Origin: Phallus indusiatus
Lineage: Eukaryota; Basidiomycota; Agaricomycetes; Phallales; Phallaceae
Length of the DNA: 64,000 nucleotides
Direction: 5' to 3'
NCBI GenBank assembly: GCA_027605045.1
Contig: JAQFWX010000020.1
Span: 496,001-560,000, forward strand
Shown here piece by piece: positions 10,483-22,824 of this stretch. Positions within the stretch are counted from its first letter, which is position 1, and each line of letters starts with the position of its first letter. Below the pieces are notes generated by a model. It searched no databases, was not told where the DNA came from, and was given only the letters and a program-made list of their open reading frames with translations. A program made the position numbers and the translations under genes.

Positions 10483-13400
10483 TCATATGAGAACGTTGGC
10501 ATCAGAGTCGATGGATGCGTAACAAGTCTTGCTCCCATTCGAGGCGACTACTTGCCAGAGATGGCCAACGAACGTATTCTGGGTATGTGTTTCTCCAGAT
10601 TTGACCGTTTTGTAGAAATTAAGCTCTCCTACGAAATTGATCCAAAAGATACTCGCATCTTTGGTACTGTTATTAACGAACTCGACTGTCGTTGCGAGGA
10701 CACTAGGTGATGATTTAAGGCCCCCGCATCCACTAAGGGGAACAAGTGCCTAACCGAAGGTATCAGCAAAATAATGTCGAACGAAGATCAATTTCGTGAA
10801 ATGACTGACAGGCTTTTCTGTAGCACCAACGAACACATAGTATTCAACCCCAGCGGTTGGGAGGAATACAGAAGAGCGGCCTCCGACGATAATCTCCCAA
10901 GGATGAGTAGTATAAGTTTGTTGTCGGTAGTTGTCATACGATCCGAGGGTTTTGTATAACTGTCGGTTACCTGCGAAATTGATCCAACTGATGTCCACGC
11001 TTTGTGTCGTTAGATTGTAGAATGTGATAAATGCGACTGTCTTGCTTTGGAAGGATTTGAGACCAACGATGCTCCGATTTCTCGATAAAGGGTAAAGCTT
11101 ATTGAAAGAATAGTTTGTTTAGGAGAAAGGTGTACAAAGAGAAAAATTGGACTTGCCCCCATCGCATTCTTAGTAGCAAGATTCTAAATAATATCAGTGA
11201 CATCTGCAATGATCTATCATACATATATCATGTGTAAATTACCTGATTCTCAATTGAAACCTTCCGACTATCGGCATCGATAACAAGAAACTCGTCTAGC
11301 GCCAAGGCGGCCTTGACATCAAGATCCTCGTTCTTAGGTTCAAACAAGGCTGCAAGGTCGTGATTGGATACAGTTTCCGCGATACTATGAGTGCCTCAAT
11401 GATAGTTTGAAATATAGCAAAAGAATCCTCGTCCTGAATACCTTGCTTATCATCGAGAACTTTGTGATACATTTTAAATAAGGAAGCTGGAGCGGCCTTC
11501 GATAAGAGAGTCTTCAGCCGAACTATGTGGTTATATTCGACGATGTAGTGACATGCGAGATATGCCCATTGAAAATGACCTTGAGCTTTTTCTGCTAATT
11601 GTGACGACCAGGATGTGTCGAATATTTTGTCCAGGATCTCCGCGACGTCGGAAAGCTCGGAAGAAACATATTTTTGTATGTCGTTTTGCGTATCATTCGG
11701 GTCGATGTCCGCCATACGTATACAGTGAACGTTGAGCTCCTGATTTTCATATTTCTGTTCAATATCATATTCGGGACGAGAGGTGATTATAAGACGATAA
11801 TTCTGTGGGAGCTCAGAACTCCGTTTGAAGAGTAAATCCAGCAATGTTCGGCGGCTCTTCCTGTCCCCACTTTCATCCAAGGCATCTATGATTATAACCA
11901 CAGGCTTTGTCGTGCTTCTTGAAGGCTTGACAATCAATTCGTTGAATTGGGTCGTGGGATCATGAGACTTCCTAATCTCAGTCTCTCCAATGAATTGCAC
12001 GAGATTCTGTAGCCACATAGCGTCGTCTGCCAAGTTGCGAGATATAGTACTAAAGCAGGAATTGCGACGATTTTGATCATTTCGATTAAAGCAAAACATC
12101 GTGGCGAGCTTCTCGTCATTTTTCATATTCTCGTAAATGGTGTGAGCAACGGCCGATTTTCCCATTCCGGCTTGTCCGCTCAAGACGAGAACCCGTTGTG
12201 TAGTATCTGTATCAACCCAGTCCAAAATCTTCTTGATAAGCTTTACACGAGTTCCTGGTAAGCATTTCTTCTCTGCTTGGAATCCAGCATTTGCAGTATA
12301 TGGCAATTCTCCAAGAAGGTTGAAATTATCTGATATGAATAATAGAATGTGAAAAACTATTAGGCAACTAAAAAGAAAACTTACGAATCAAATCAAGCAT
12401 GTTGAATACGACAATGTGTGCTTCTATATTAAGAGCGCTGAATGGCATCAAAAAGTCGACCAAGCGACCTTTGGAACTCTTGAATTTTGTTGTCGATGAT
12501 CGGTCCTTTCAGAAAGTTCTTGGCTGGTAACCCTAGTCTCGCACTACAACTCAAATCATCAATTGACAATCAGTGGCGCACCGGTACTACTCCCGCAGCA
12601 GTCTTTCACGAAGCGGACACATTCCAAGGTCTGGCGAAACAGTAATTTAAGATTCTCGGTTTGAGTAATTGTAAAGACGGGCAGTCGGTTTGCATCGACG
12701 ATGAATTTATAGATGTCTTTCAACCGTTCACATAATTGATTGATGTTGCTGTTCCGAGTTAAGTGCGTTTCTATGCTCTATAGACTGAGAACGTAATGGT
12801 GTAAAATGTACAAAGCACTTACATCTGGTATAATCAATAAGACGTTCCAAACTTGCTGAACGTGGGAATTTAACTAGATTTTGTTTAGAAACCACATAAA
12901 TTTGACAATGAATTTGATATAATGGTCCACAAACCACAGAAACAGAGCTTATGGCATTTTTCACTATTTTGAAATACGAAAAGAACGTCAGCCAAGTCTT
13001 TCCTTCGTTGAAGTGTACGTCTTTCATCTGTTCAATCACCTCATTGAGAGCGTCTTGTACGAGGGTATCCTTGAGAGTAAAACTTAGTACCAATTCTTCT
13101 CCGCTCAGCTGGCATGATCCTGACGTTTTTGAGAAAACGGAGAAATTTGAGCCCAGTAAAACACACCAGATGATCTTTGCATCTCAATGAGGGACGACAC
13201 GAAAGTCTCATACCTCCTCACTCCCTTCTTGCGACCAGCAAAACCATTCTTAAGAACCGTGAAAATAACTGTAGACTGAGGAGTGACATCGCTGTTTTTA
13301 GTTAGACAATGATCGCCGAAGATTTACCCAATCTTATATTCTCACAGATGAATTTGTTCGTTGGAACATTGATTATCAAAAAGTATCTCTTCCGAGATCT

Positions 13401-13641
13401 TTGAGATCTTTGAGACCTTATCGCTGCCAGCGATCTCAGTTCTCAAGGTATAGTTGCACTTATTTGAAGGAGCTGGGCTCAGTAATTTGATATCTGCAGA
13501 GCATTTCAGAAATCTGTTCTCAGGTAAAACATCTCACGCCTCACCAAAAATCGTTATTAACCACCGTTCATGTCTATAAAAACGGCGTTCTGAGTAACAC
13601 TAGTCTTATAGTTCCATTGAAACTTACGACAAAGATGTCAT
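10483..13641 (-). pseudogene. NLR-like C2/NACHT gene joined to tandem VHL beta domains
   Basis: Eleven exons can be placed: 13641-13628, 13513-13346, 13291-13222, 13174-12935, 12873-12823, 12777-12582, 12532-12385, 12329-11243, 11183-11157, 11097-10810 and 10749-10483. The order is an N-terminal C2-like domain (QIHLDVTPQSTVIFTV), a helical region (VQQVWNVLLIIP, FRQTLECVRFVKD), NACHT (Walker A LSGQAGMGKSA, Walker B VVIIIDALDES, then YRLIITSRPE), and a post-NACHT region up to DLDVKAALA. The text then switches within a codon or two to DEFLVIDADS, the sequence preceding the VHL domains of the gene at 41579-42721, and runs through two VHL beta domains (SWINFAG...YKTL...TYTTHPW and FWINFVG...YKTV...TFVGHLW). 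Two single-base frameshifts (near 12425 and 11345) break the frame, so I call it a pseudogene, but sequencing error is possible. The intron at 11156-11098 uses a GC donor. NACHT proteins are signalling ATPases; VHL beta domains bind hydroxyproline peptides in animals. Confidence 0.75.
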
Positions 13642-13649
13642 CTTGAGTT

Positions 13650-14090
13650 GACAATTCAAACGAAGTGGGAGGGTAGAGTGAAGTCAAATGGAAAGAGGCA
13701 AGGCTTCGTTAAGGTTTCGCTTACGTTGTCAGTAAGCTCAAGAGAAGCGCGCTGAGACCAATGCCATAGGTCGCATAGCTTTCCACGTCAAAATGAGATT
13801 ATTTTGATTATCTTTGAGATGCACAGCTTTCTCTCTTAAGACAGGAATTCAGTAAAATTCCATTCATGGATCATGTATCGGATAAATATAGTGGTATACA
13901 ACTAACTGTACGATTATTTTGATCTCAGATGTCCTTCAGCACGCTTATACCTTAAATAGCTAGTTAATGAGTTAGGCTTTTATATCCGTAGACCGTCGAC
14001 ACACCTTGAACCGGCTTCACACTCCTTACATCCAATCATTGCCAGAATCCGCCTTTCGAACATCCTTTATCAACTCCGTGCATTCAACAA
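13650..14090. other. Upstream region of the NLR-VHL gene
   Basis: I see no supported gene. It should hold the promoter of the minus-strand NLR-VHL gene, but I see no strong core element. Confidence 0.4.
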
Positions 14091-14349
14091 TCATGTCTTC
14101 ATATCCACATTTACTGGCGGCCGAGTTGGATACACTACCAGGCCGGTGCAGTCTTGGCATCCCCGAACGATCTTCGTGACATCGTAATCATGATAAGTAG
14201 TTTGAGGACAAAAGGCTAATGAACAGGGTGGGCAAGGACCGATGAACCACAATGGCTGAGTCACCGTCTGCAGAGCGGTATACAAAGAATCATAATTGTA
14301 CAGCGTCCAGGCAAGAGAGACGCTTTAGAAGTAAAGATTCCTTCTCCAT
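14091..14349 (-). CDS. Possible Cys-rich small protein
   Basis: ATG at 14349, exon to 14302, a 34-bp GT...CTGCAG intron, and exon 14267-14091 give 74 residues. The second exon is Cys-rich in a spaced pattern (GPCPPCSLAFC and GCQDCTG), which is unusual for chance sequence. The intron is shorter than its neighbours (45-65 bp), so the first exon may be wrong and this may be only the last exon of a larger or decayed gene. No family recognised. Confidence 0.27.
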
Positions 14350-14626
14350 AGAACCACGAGAGCCGATGTTTCTATGCCGTGAATAGGCTCATTCGGAAGC
14401 GCTAGCCCGAGAGGCTACAGCAAAAAGTAACCCGGTATACAATCCAAACTCAAAGGCTTACTATGTTGGCCGTTGACTATGCTTGAACTGAAACGTGAAA
14501 CTTGAAAACATCAGCCGCAAAGAAGCTGGGGGCACATCCAGTTGATTATCCGTCCGTTACCTTGCAGGTCTAGTACCGTTCTCTACTGAGCAGGTCAATC
14601 TAAGCAAGCAAATTAATACGGGTCCC

Positions 14627-14714
14627 ATGAACTAGCGTTTCTATGTATGACTCTTTTTACATATTAGAGCGTATGAGTATGGCTTACGAATATTGACGGC
14701 TTACAGTAATGCCA
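14627..14714 (+). repeat. Intergenic repeat, copy 2 (partner at 8892)
   Basis: This is the partner of 8892-8976. It marks the outer end of the duplicated NLR region. Confidence 0.75.
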
Positions 14715-14719
14715 GCTAG

Positions 14720-16222
14720 TCTTGATTCCGATGGCACCAATGGCGCGAAGAGGATTTGAGCCAACGATAAATACAACATAGATCGTTGATGATAATTAGG
14801 GTTTACATATGCTTGTAGCAAAAACACGGTCTGGGTGCGGAATAAGAATGAAACGGCGCTTACCAGATTTTTCCATCATGGCATCTGTCGTGGTGGAACT
14901 CCGCCCGGTGTCAGCCGGGCTTTCTGTTTTTATCGTCAACTCTTCACGCCGCCATTCACCTCTGCTTCGGTCAGATTCAAGCAGTACTGTCACGGTGATA
15001 TTTACTAAAAGTATAAGCGTTACTCCGAGCATTCCATGGAAGGAATCATGTGTAGGCCATCGCGAATGTGTTTCACTTAAAAATCTGCCAAAAAAGTTGC
15101 TCGTTCCTCCGGTTAGAAACAAGTATGTTCCTTCTTTTGTTCTAGAGTATATACATGACACGGCAGGTCACGAGGATAATCAGGTTCTTATTCGGGACCT
15201 AAACCTTGCGGTGGGGTGGCAATAAGCGATAGCGACATAGAAATCAAACTAAATCTATCGATATTCATCGGGCTTCCTTGAATGACAATACCCATATTTA
15301 ATATGTAACCTTGTTTGAATCGGTGCCCGATTAGTATTCTCGACCTGTCAAAACCAACTCTCCTGAAAACTCGGTTCTGACCGGAACGACGTCCATCTAT
15401 TCAACATATGCACGAGTCCTTTTTGTATTTGAATACCATATGACAACTTGTCCCTCACTAACCTAATAAACAAATGAGACCATACAGAAGCTATTTCTTT
15501 AACTTCGTTCTGGCTAATGGGAATCTGCTGATTATGTGAAAGGAACACCCCATGGTATGCACATAAAGAATACATCAAGCTTTGCGCGATTTTCGCCACC
15601 CATTGCGCTAAAAATGCACTGGTTCGACGAATCACGTTCCTTCCTTGCAAGCACAGCCTGAATCACCTGGGGCCAATACAATGTAATCAATGTCAAAAAC
15701 TTCAGTGGCAGCAAATAGCTTTAGACTGAAACGGGTTCTTTCCCCCTAAGTAGCAATTGCGCAATAATACCTTCCGTTATGCTGTCGGGGACTCGGCTCT
15801 ACATTTTAATTGATTTCAACGGGCTTAAACATTCAAGGTGTAATTTTACATGGCTTGCTTTCAAAAGCTTTGCGTCAGTGCGTGCGCATGTGCGCCGTGC
15901 TTCAACGGTACTGATACGAGAATCCGGAGCCTCAGTTCGAGTTCGAGTTCTATGTCATTCCCGGGCCGGCCCTTCACGTATCAGCTCAACATTCAAATCA
16001 TGATGAAGAAAAAAACCAGCATTCGCGCATTATGATTCATGTCGCATCGTCGCATGCACGCACTCTCATTATACCTCAGACAGCTGTGTTCACTAGAAGC
16101 CGTGAAGGCTCGACTGGGTCATATATATCAATCGAGATTTTCATACCCCTGGTTCGATTCATTCTAACGGCCGTGTTTAGTGTTACTGGCGAGTCTAATT
16201 AGCAAAGGATCACTGTTTGCTG
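14720..16222. other. Gene-free stretch
   Basis: Open frames of 100-140 codons overlap on both strands at 14796-15225 and 15348-15650 but show no family motif, no splice structure and no consistent coding side. I do not support a gene here. Confidence 0.45.
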
Positions 16223-16447
16223 ATGCAACTTGCACTGCTGTCCCTTTTTACTCTGATTGGTCCGGCAACCACCATTGACCGGCAGGGTGAAGATGCCGAT
16301 AAAAAAACAGACGCGCGGACGCGACGTGAACGGAACCTGGCACGTCTTCGGCTTAGGGCCCTCAAACATCTTCGCTTAGGTTCCTATCCTTCCATTCATG
16401 TACTTGAAGAACATCAAAAGGTTTTTGACCTGGAGTTCTCTTCCTGA
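16223..16447 (+). CDS. Possible short secreted or membrane peptide
   Basis: The ATG at 16223 opens 74 codons. The first 17 residues (MQLALLSLFTLIGPATT) look like a signal peptide; the rest is short and very basic (TRRERNLARLRLRALKHLRL). There is no relative in the window, and the frame lies only 330 bp upstream of the laccase, so it could be chance. Confidence 0.22.
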   Translation: MQLALLSLFTLIGPATTIDRQGEDADKKTDARTRRERNLARLRLRALKHLRLGSYPSIHVLEEHQKVFDLEFSS

Positions 16448-16735
16448 AGATGGAAATTCGCTTGTCCGATAGCGCAGGCACGGTGTATCCAGGTGTCCGG
16501 TACAGTGCCATCAAGCCAAAATGCCTTGCTTTGCGCTAAAATCTGATTTTCAATTGATTGAATTTAATAGCCGTTGACACTGTTGTCCTACTGGTTCTAC
16601 TGAAAAGGAGGGCAAGGCGCCTTCAGTAGTATGGTCATGTTTATTCATTCAACCCTCCAAATGACTTAGTTGATCAAACATTCCGTACCCGCGCTGATGA
16701 TTGAACCTCATTATTTGAATTGGATGAGCAATCCG

Positions 16736-16744
16736 TATAAAAGG
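16736..16744 (+). promoter_or_regulatory. Laccase TATA box
   Basis: TATAAAAGG ends only 33 bp before the laccase ATG at 16778. With a usual TATA-to-start distance the 5' leader of the mRNA would be very short. Confidence 0.6.
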
Positions 16745-16777
16745 TGTCATTGTTGCATGCCTGACTCTCCACGAAGG

Positions 16778-19401
16778 ATGCGTCTAATCTCCAAGTCATT
16801 ACCTTTTGCTCTCTTGGCCCTCGCTGGCTTCAGTGAAGCGGCGGTTGTTACACAGCAGTGGACATTGGGCAATGAAGATATTTCACCCGATGGCTTCACG
16901 CGAAGTGCTGCTTTGGTCAATGGTCAATATCCTGGCCCTTTACTCTCCTTCAACAAAGGGGATACTGCCTATGTCACCGTCAACAACCATTTAAGTGACC
17001 CAACCATGCGTCGCAGTTCTAGTATTGTGAGCTTTCATCTAAGCTTTTCACCCCTTGGCTTGGCAATCAAACTTATGTATCTCCCGTTTAGCATTGGCAT
17101 GGTATTGTATGTGCACACCCTATTCATCTCGCTTCAGTGAACTGACTGACCTTGTTGCACCCTTAGTTCCAGCACCGTAATGCAGAGTCAGTCATTCATG
17201 TTTATTACATTTCCCCTTTTGTGATGCTAAATTCACTCTCAGAAACGACGGCCCATCGTTCGTTACTCAATGTCCAATTTCTCCCAAGTGAGTTGACGGT
17301 TGAATTAACCAAACAACATGGTGACTCACCTACACCGGCAACCAGTCACTCATATACATACTTCATCGCACCCGGAGAACAATCGGGAACGTATTGGTAT
17401 GGTAATTTAATTAATCGAGGTTGTATACGGTATTGATTGGGAACACATAATCACAATCACACAGGTATCACAGTCATTTGAGTACCCAATACGTTGACGG
17501 AATTAGAGGTCCATTGGTAATTTGTTAGTGTTCAAAAATTTATCGGGTATATCGGCTTTTTTTCTCATTATTGATGTGCATCAGATGATCCAAACGATCC
17601 TAATAAGCATTTATATGATGTTGACGATGCATCCACGTAGGCCTTCTTGTTCAATCATTCCCGATTTGATTTGGTTTTATTCTAACCGTTTCTTCTTTAC
17701 AGGGTCATAACACTGACAGATTGGTACCACGACACAGCGCTAAATTTAGAGGGTGAGTTCGTTCAATACCGATGATAAAGGGTCCGTTGATCTAATATTC
17801 ATTAGACGCATGGTTTGCTGGTGGTCCTGAACCTGTACCCGATTCGGGATTGATCAACGGAGCAGGCCGCTATGTTAACGGATCACTCGTCCCGCGAACG
17901 AGAATCAACGTTCAGCATGGCAAGCGTTATCGTTTGAGGTTTGTTTCAGTGTCTGCCAATGGTATGCATGGTCACTTGCCATCATTCGAGGAGAACGCTG
18001 ACACAGGTTCCATTCAACGAAGGCTTCTTTAACGTTTCCATACAAAACCATCGCTTGACTGTCATCGAAGCAGATGGTGCGTACCTTAAAGAATAAATTC
18101 ATCCCATAGTTCATTGATGATTTTTGCGCCACACAGGCATTGCTGTCGAACCTTACGTTGTCGATTTCTTACCCATTCTCCCAGCTCAACGATACAGTGT
18201 TGTTGTAAGTATCTATAGATACCACCTTATTGCGTCTTTTGACAGCTAGAACAGATAACTGCCAATCAATCGGTCGACAATTACTGTAGGGATTCTTATC
18301 AAAATCTTCAAACTGTGGCTAACAATAGTGGCTTCTTTAGGGATTAGCGCTCAACAAACCGTTCGCGGAGCTACTACTTCTTCGACGAATCCCAATTGTA
18401 AGTTGTCAAAAGTTTAATAGGGCTCCTCGCTCACAAAAAAACTGTATTACTCAGTCAATGGCACGGATACTTTCGCTGTTCTTCACTATGCCGGTGCTTC
18501 TTCAGGCGAGCCGACTAGCTCCCAGATATTTGCGTCAGGACCAGTTCAATTCAACGAAACAGGTTTAATTGTGCGTTGTTGATCGACTCATGAATACGGC
18601 CTATCATTGAACGTTTATATTTAGCCTGTTCTCCACCCGGGCGCTCCAGGTGGCGACACCCCTCCTGATTATCTTTTCAACTTCACCTTCGGTACTAATA
18701 CGTCTAATGGTGATGTCTGGGTAAGGTTCTAAGAACGCGCCAATACCATCCGGTACTCATCCCTTCCGTAGCTAATTAACAATATTCAATATAAATCACC
18801 GTCGGTGCCCACTCTTTTAAATATTCTTACCCATCAAAAGTAGGCTTCAGTTCTGTGCTATGAATTACAATTATTTACCATCTTTTCAGCGCAACATTTG
18901 GTCTAAATGAACATACACTAACGTTGCCTTTTAATGCTACCATTGAGGTTGCTTTCATCGGTACAGCAGGACACGCCTTCCACTTGCAGTATGTCCTTAT
19001 TTCTAAATCTAAGAAATGACTGCTGATACACGAATTAAGCGGCCATGCATTCTCTGTTATCCAATCTGCTTCCGGTGGCGCTCCCAACTACGTGAACCCT
19101 CCTCGTCGCGACACAGTTGCCAGCGGTGGCACGCCTGAGGCACCTGTCCGTATCCGTTTCCGTACCGATAATCCTGGACCTTGGTTCATTCACTGCCATA
19201 TTGACTGGCATTTGGGTATGAGATAGTTTTATTCAGTTGGCGTACGCCTTGACACTGATTTCTTTTGCAGAGGCTGGTCTGGCTGCCGTATTTGCTGAGG
19301 ACCCGGCAGGTATACGTAGTGGACCGCAGTCTGTTCAACCCGATCCACAATGGGAGCAGCTGTGCAATATTTATAACCAACTTCCAGAATCCGAGAAGTA
19401 G
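16778..19401 (+). CDS. Laccase (secreted multicopper oxidase)
   Basis: Laccases oxidise phenols with O2 using four coppers. I could place 19 exons (18 introns) in one frame, giving 533 residues: 16778-17026, 17092-17106, 17167-17186, 17243-17287, 17346-17396, 17465-17523, 17585-17636, 17703-17752, 17806-17961, 18023-18076, 18137-18204, 18246-18285, 18341-18397, 18455-18570, 18625-18720, 18772-18839, 18890-18988, 19040-19215 and 19271-19401. A signal peptide ([14 protein letters not shown]) starts it. All four copper motifs are present: HWHG, encoded by a 15-nt exon; YWYHSH; HAFHLHGH; and [12 protein letters not shown], where Leu occupies the axial T1 position. The usual Pro of HPFHLHG is Ala. 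Exon 12 may start 9 bp later. The frame is intact, so the gene is probably functional. Confidence 0.94.
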
Positions 19402-20295
19402 AAGTATTTTTAATGGAAGGGTTTTGATATATTCGAACTTTTATTGGTCTAAATATTGCTTTTATCTAATTAAATGTGTTATTCAATAGTCATTGTCTAA
19501 TCACTACTCTATAATCTATCGAATAAATCAGCAAATTTCAATTATTTGGGTCCCAACGTGACTGAGATTGCGGCTCTTCGAGTTGATTCGAAGTCAGTTC
19601 AGGGAATTCCCGGCAGGCGCTCGCACAACTTCTGCCCAAACCCACCATGTGCTCCAACCACCTTTTAGACGCGATTCGATCGTTGAGAAGCTCTTTCCCG
19701 ACGTTGTCATAGGCCCACTTTTACCGGCTTATCATATGCAATGAATGGTGCCATGGTCGGCCGTGTTAGCGAATCGTCACCGCTGATGTCAGTGGTTCTG
19801 GTAGTATCCCATTTTGAACTTTTCACAAGAGACCGGTGAGATGCACAAGTCGAGCGATTCGTCGGCTCTTGTCGTTTGCATGCTGGCTCGTGTCTTATCA
19901 GGTTGATAAACAAAGTCATTTAATCCAGCGTTAAAAAGAATGCCGTCGTACCAGCTGACAAAAGGTGTCCTCTCGCTCTCATCCTATTCAGCCAGCAGCA
20001 TATCATGCTGATAGGGAAATAGGTCACGCATGCTATGCCGCAATCCTGCTTGATACTCATCACTGCGCCTCTAACCTTTCCGAGCAGTGATAGTTACATT
20101 CTTCGCCAGTAGAAACCAGTCATATGCCCCTAAAAAATACAATGGCGAAAAATTGGCGATCTCTTTTATAAAGCCAAAGATGGTGATATATCCATATAAA
20201 CGAGATTCCAAAATGTTCCGCTGACTCCCGGAACATCCATCCCAATACACGACACTAGTATAAAGGACAGATTAGTTTCGCCTTTTCTTATTATT
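19402..20295. other. Laccase terminator region and S28 peptidase promoter
   Basis: I see no supported gene. TATAAAG at 20167-20173 lies about 120 bp before the start of the S28 peptidase. Confidence 0.45.
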
Positions 20296-22358
20296 ATGGC
20301 TTTGATGATTTCATCACCATCACTGGTTTTACTACTTTTCCTCCAATTCACGGCTGTTCTAAGTGCAAAGTCTTTCGGTACCCACTCAGTCAAGTTATGG
20401 CAAATTCAGCAACGGTATGTCTGTCTCAAAACATGAACTGTTGCTTAAATTTAAGTGAACAGAAATAAACCGTCTGCGACTGTCGACACTGCCCGGGCTC
20501 TTCCTTCGGGTCTCATTGAAGGAACATTCACCCAACCCCTTGATCACTTCGACGCCAAGAATTCATTCACCTTTGAGCAACACTACTGGGTCAATCCAGT
20601 ATACTATAAACCTGGTGGACCTGTCATTCTTATAGATGGAGGAGAAGATACAGGTTTAGACAGGCTGCCATATATCGTTACTGGTATAGGCGCAAAACTG
20701 GCTAACGCGACTGGTGGACTCGCATTGGTACTGGAACATAGATATTATGGACAGTCTGTCCCAGTCGCGAACTTCTCTACGGATTCCCTCAGATGGCTTA
20801 CCAACGATCAAGCATTCGCCGATTCCGCCAACTTTATGCAAAACGTTGACATTGGCGCAACGATTGGCATAAAAGGAGATTTCACGGCTCCAAAAACGCC
20901 TTATATATACTATGGAGGCTCGTATGCCGGTGCTCGCGCAGCCATCATGAAGGTCAAATATCCAGATATTGTGTTCGGCGCAATTTCGTCCAGTGGTGTT
21001 ACACATGCAACTATCCCATTGTGGCAATATGGAGATGTTGTTCGAACTGCAACGTCAAATTGCTCTGGCGCAGTCGCAAAAGCGATTGAGACGGTTAATC
21101 AGGCATTGGATCAGCCAGCTCTGAACGCAGAATTGAAGGAATTGTTTGGACTTTCGGGTTTAGCCGATGATGATTTTGGTTCAACGCTAACGGTAGGAGG
21201 GTGCTGTGGATTTTGAAGCTTAATTTGATGAATAATGATATATCCTAGTTCAACTTGGGAGGTTGGCAAAATCATAATTGGGATCCTGCAATCGATGATG
21301 ATGCCTGGACCCCTTTTTGTGAACTGATAGCGACAAAGCCTTCCAACATCTCTGAGCAAAGTGGTAAGCTTGGTGATTTGGAACTTGGTTATGAGTTCAT
21401 AAACTACGCAAACTACGTTAAAACCGTAAGTTTTGTCGACTTCGATCTCGTGACACAATCTTTGAAAAGCCTGCAAGCAATTGGTGCCTTTGTATGGAGG
21501 CCAATCAATTGAAGAAGTGAGTCAAGCAAAAAGTGATGACTTTTCCTATACTTATGCTATACTTTTAGTGCTTTGGCACAACCAATGCCAGTCAGTTTGA
21601 GGTAGACGATCTATCGCAAACGTGGAGACCGTGGCAATTCCAAGGCATGAATAATGTTTTTACTGAGAATGGATTACTAAGTTGAAGTTATATCAGTTTG
21701 CACAGCGTGGGGATTCTACACTGTATGTTTCTATCATTTAAAATTTGTGCGTAAAGATTATAACGTCAAAACACCATTCTCTTAGAATGCGCCACCGGCA
21801 AATATTCCTCCAGTTATACCACAGTCAGTAACCGTTCCGTATCTTTCTAAAATTTGCAAACAGGTAAACATAATGGTTCTGCGATGTACTGTTTCTCACT
21901 TTATTGTTCAAGGCGTATCCCCCAGGAGAATTCTTCCAAGTTCCAGACGAACCGGATGTTGAATCCGTGAATAAATACGGTGGCTTCAATATCGCTGCTG
22001 ACTACTTGGCAATCATAAATGGCCAATGTCAGTTGTTTTCATGATCGTGCTAATGGCTCTGATAAATTTTCTTTATTTCTATTAGTTGATCCCTGGAGAC
22101 CTGCAACGCCTGGTAGCTCTTATGCTAACCTTCCTCCTCGGGAAGATACCACATTGCGACCTTTCAAGTTAATCCCAGGTATGAGAATGGAAATGCTTAA
22201 TTGCTAAGCCAAACAAATCGACTAATTTATCATTTGAAGGTGCAGTTCATCATTGGGATGAAAATGGCCTTGCGGATACTTCCGACGAACCACCAGAAAT
22301 ACAGGCTATTCACAATGAGGAGATTGCCTTTGTAAAAGCATGGTTACAAGATTTCTGA
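20296..22358 (+). CDS. Secreted serine carboxypeptidase, family S28
   Basis: S28 enzymes cleave after proline near the protein ends. Ten exons (20296-20414, 20463-21192, 21249-21425, 21478-21516, 21569-21644, 21697-21722, 21786-21863, 21913-22027, 22086-22178, 22240-22358) give 523 residues in one frame. A signal peptide (SLVLLLFLQFTAVLSA) starts it. The nucleophile Ser lies in YYGGSYAG, the Asp in FDPWRPATP and the His in AVHHWDENG, so the triad is complete. The segment WQFQVCTAWGFYT is recovered only if the fifth intron (21645-21696) uses a GC donor (GCATGA...ATCAG); no GT donor keeps the frame. The gene is probably functional. Confidence 0.9.
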
Positions 22359-22824
22359 CCTTTTCAAATGTAAATTTTCTTTCATTTTACTGTCTATTAG
22401 ACGCATTCATTGTCACGGATATTCCATGTAAAAATATGCTTTGCTTTGCTTTTGCCAAGCTCCTAAGTTGTCTCCGGGTGATGCCGATGTAATGCCGGTG
22501 TGACTAACGCGTGACGTGAATTGTCACGGTGGTCAAGCGACCTTTTTTTCAGACTGCTTTTCCAATTCTCTTTTCAATCTTTCTTAAGAAAGCTCAATAG
22601 AACAGATGCACACTTCTTGCTTTCTTTGGTGTCAAAATCCATTATGTGTGTAAAAATCACTGATTCAGACACTTTCGCCTCTTTTTATTGATCGTAACGT
22701 TCAACTTCCGACTAGAGGATACCGCGGATAATTTGTTTTTCACAATGAGCAGATACGCATTTCTTTCCATTATCTTTACTATACCTCATACACGTATCCA
22801 AAACTCCTGTTCAAATTTTGTGTT
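22359..22824. other. Intergenic: S28 3' side and ABC transporter promoter
   Basis: I see no supported gene. A loose GTGACGTG...GTCACGGTGG dyad lies around 22512-22533. Confidence 0.4.

Noticed and set aside
14796..15225. Overlapping frames of about 120-138 codons, one with a hydrophobic stretch
   Set aside because: Both strands are open, and there is no splice structure, homologue or promoter to support either.
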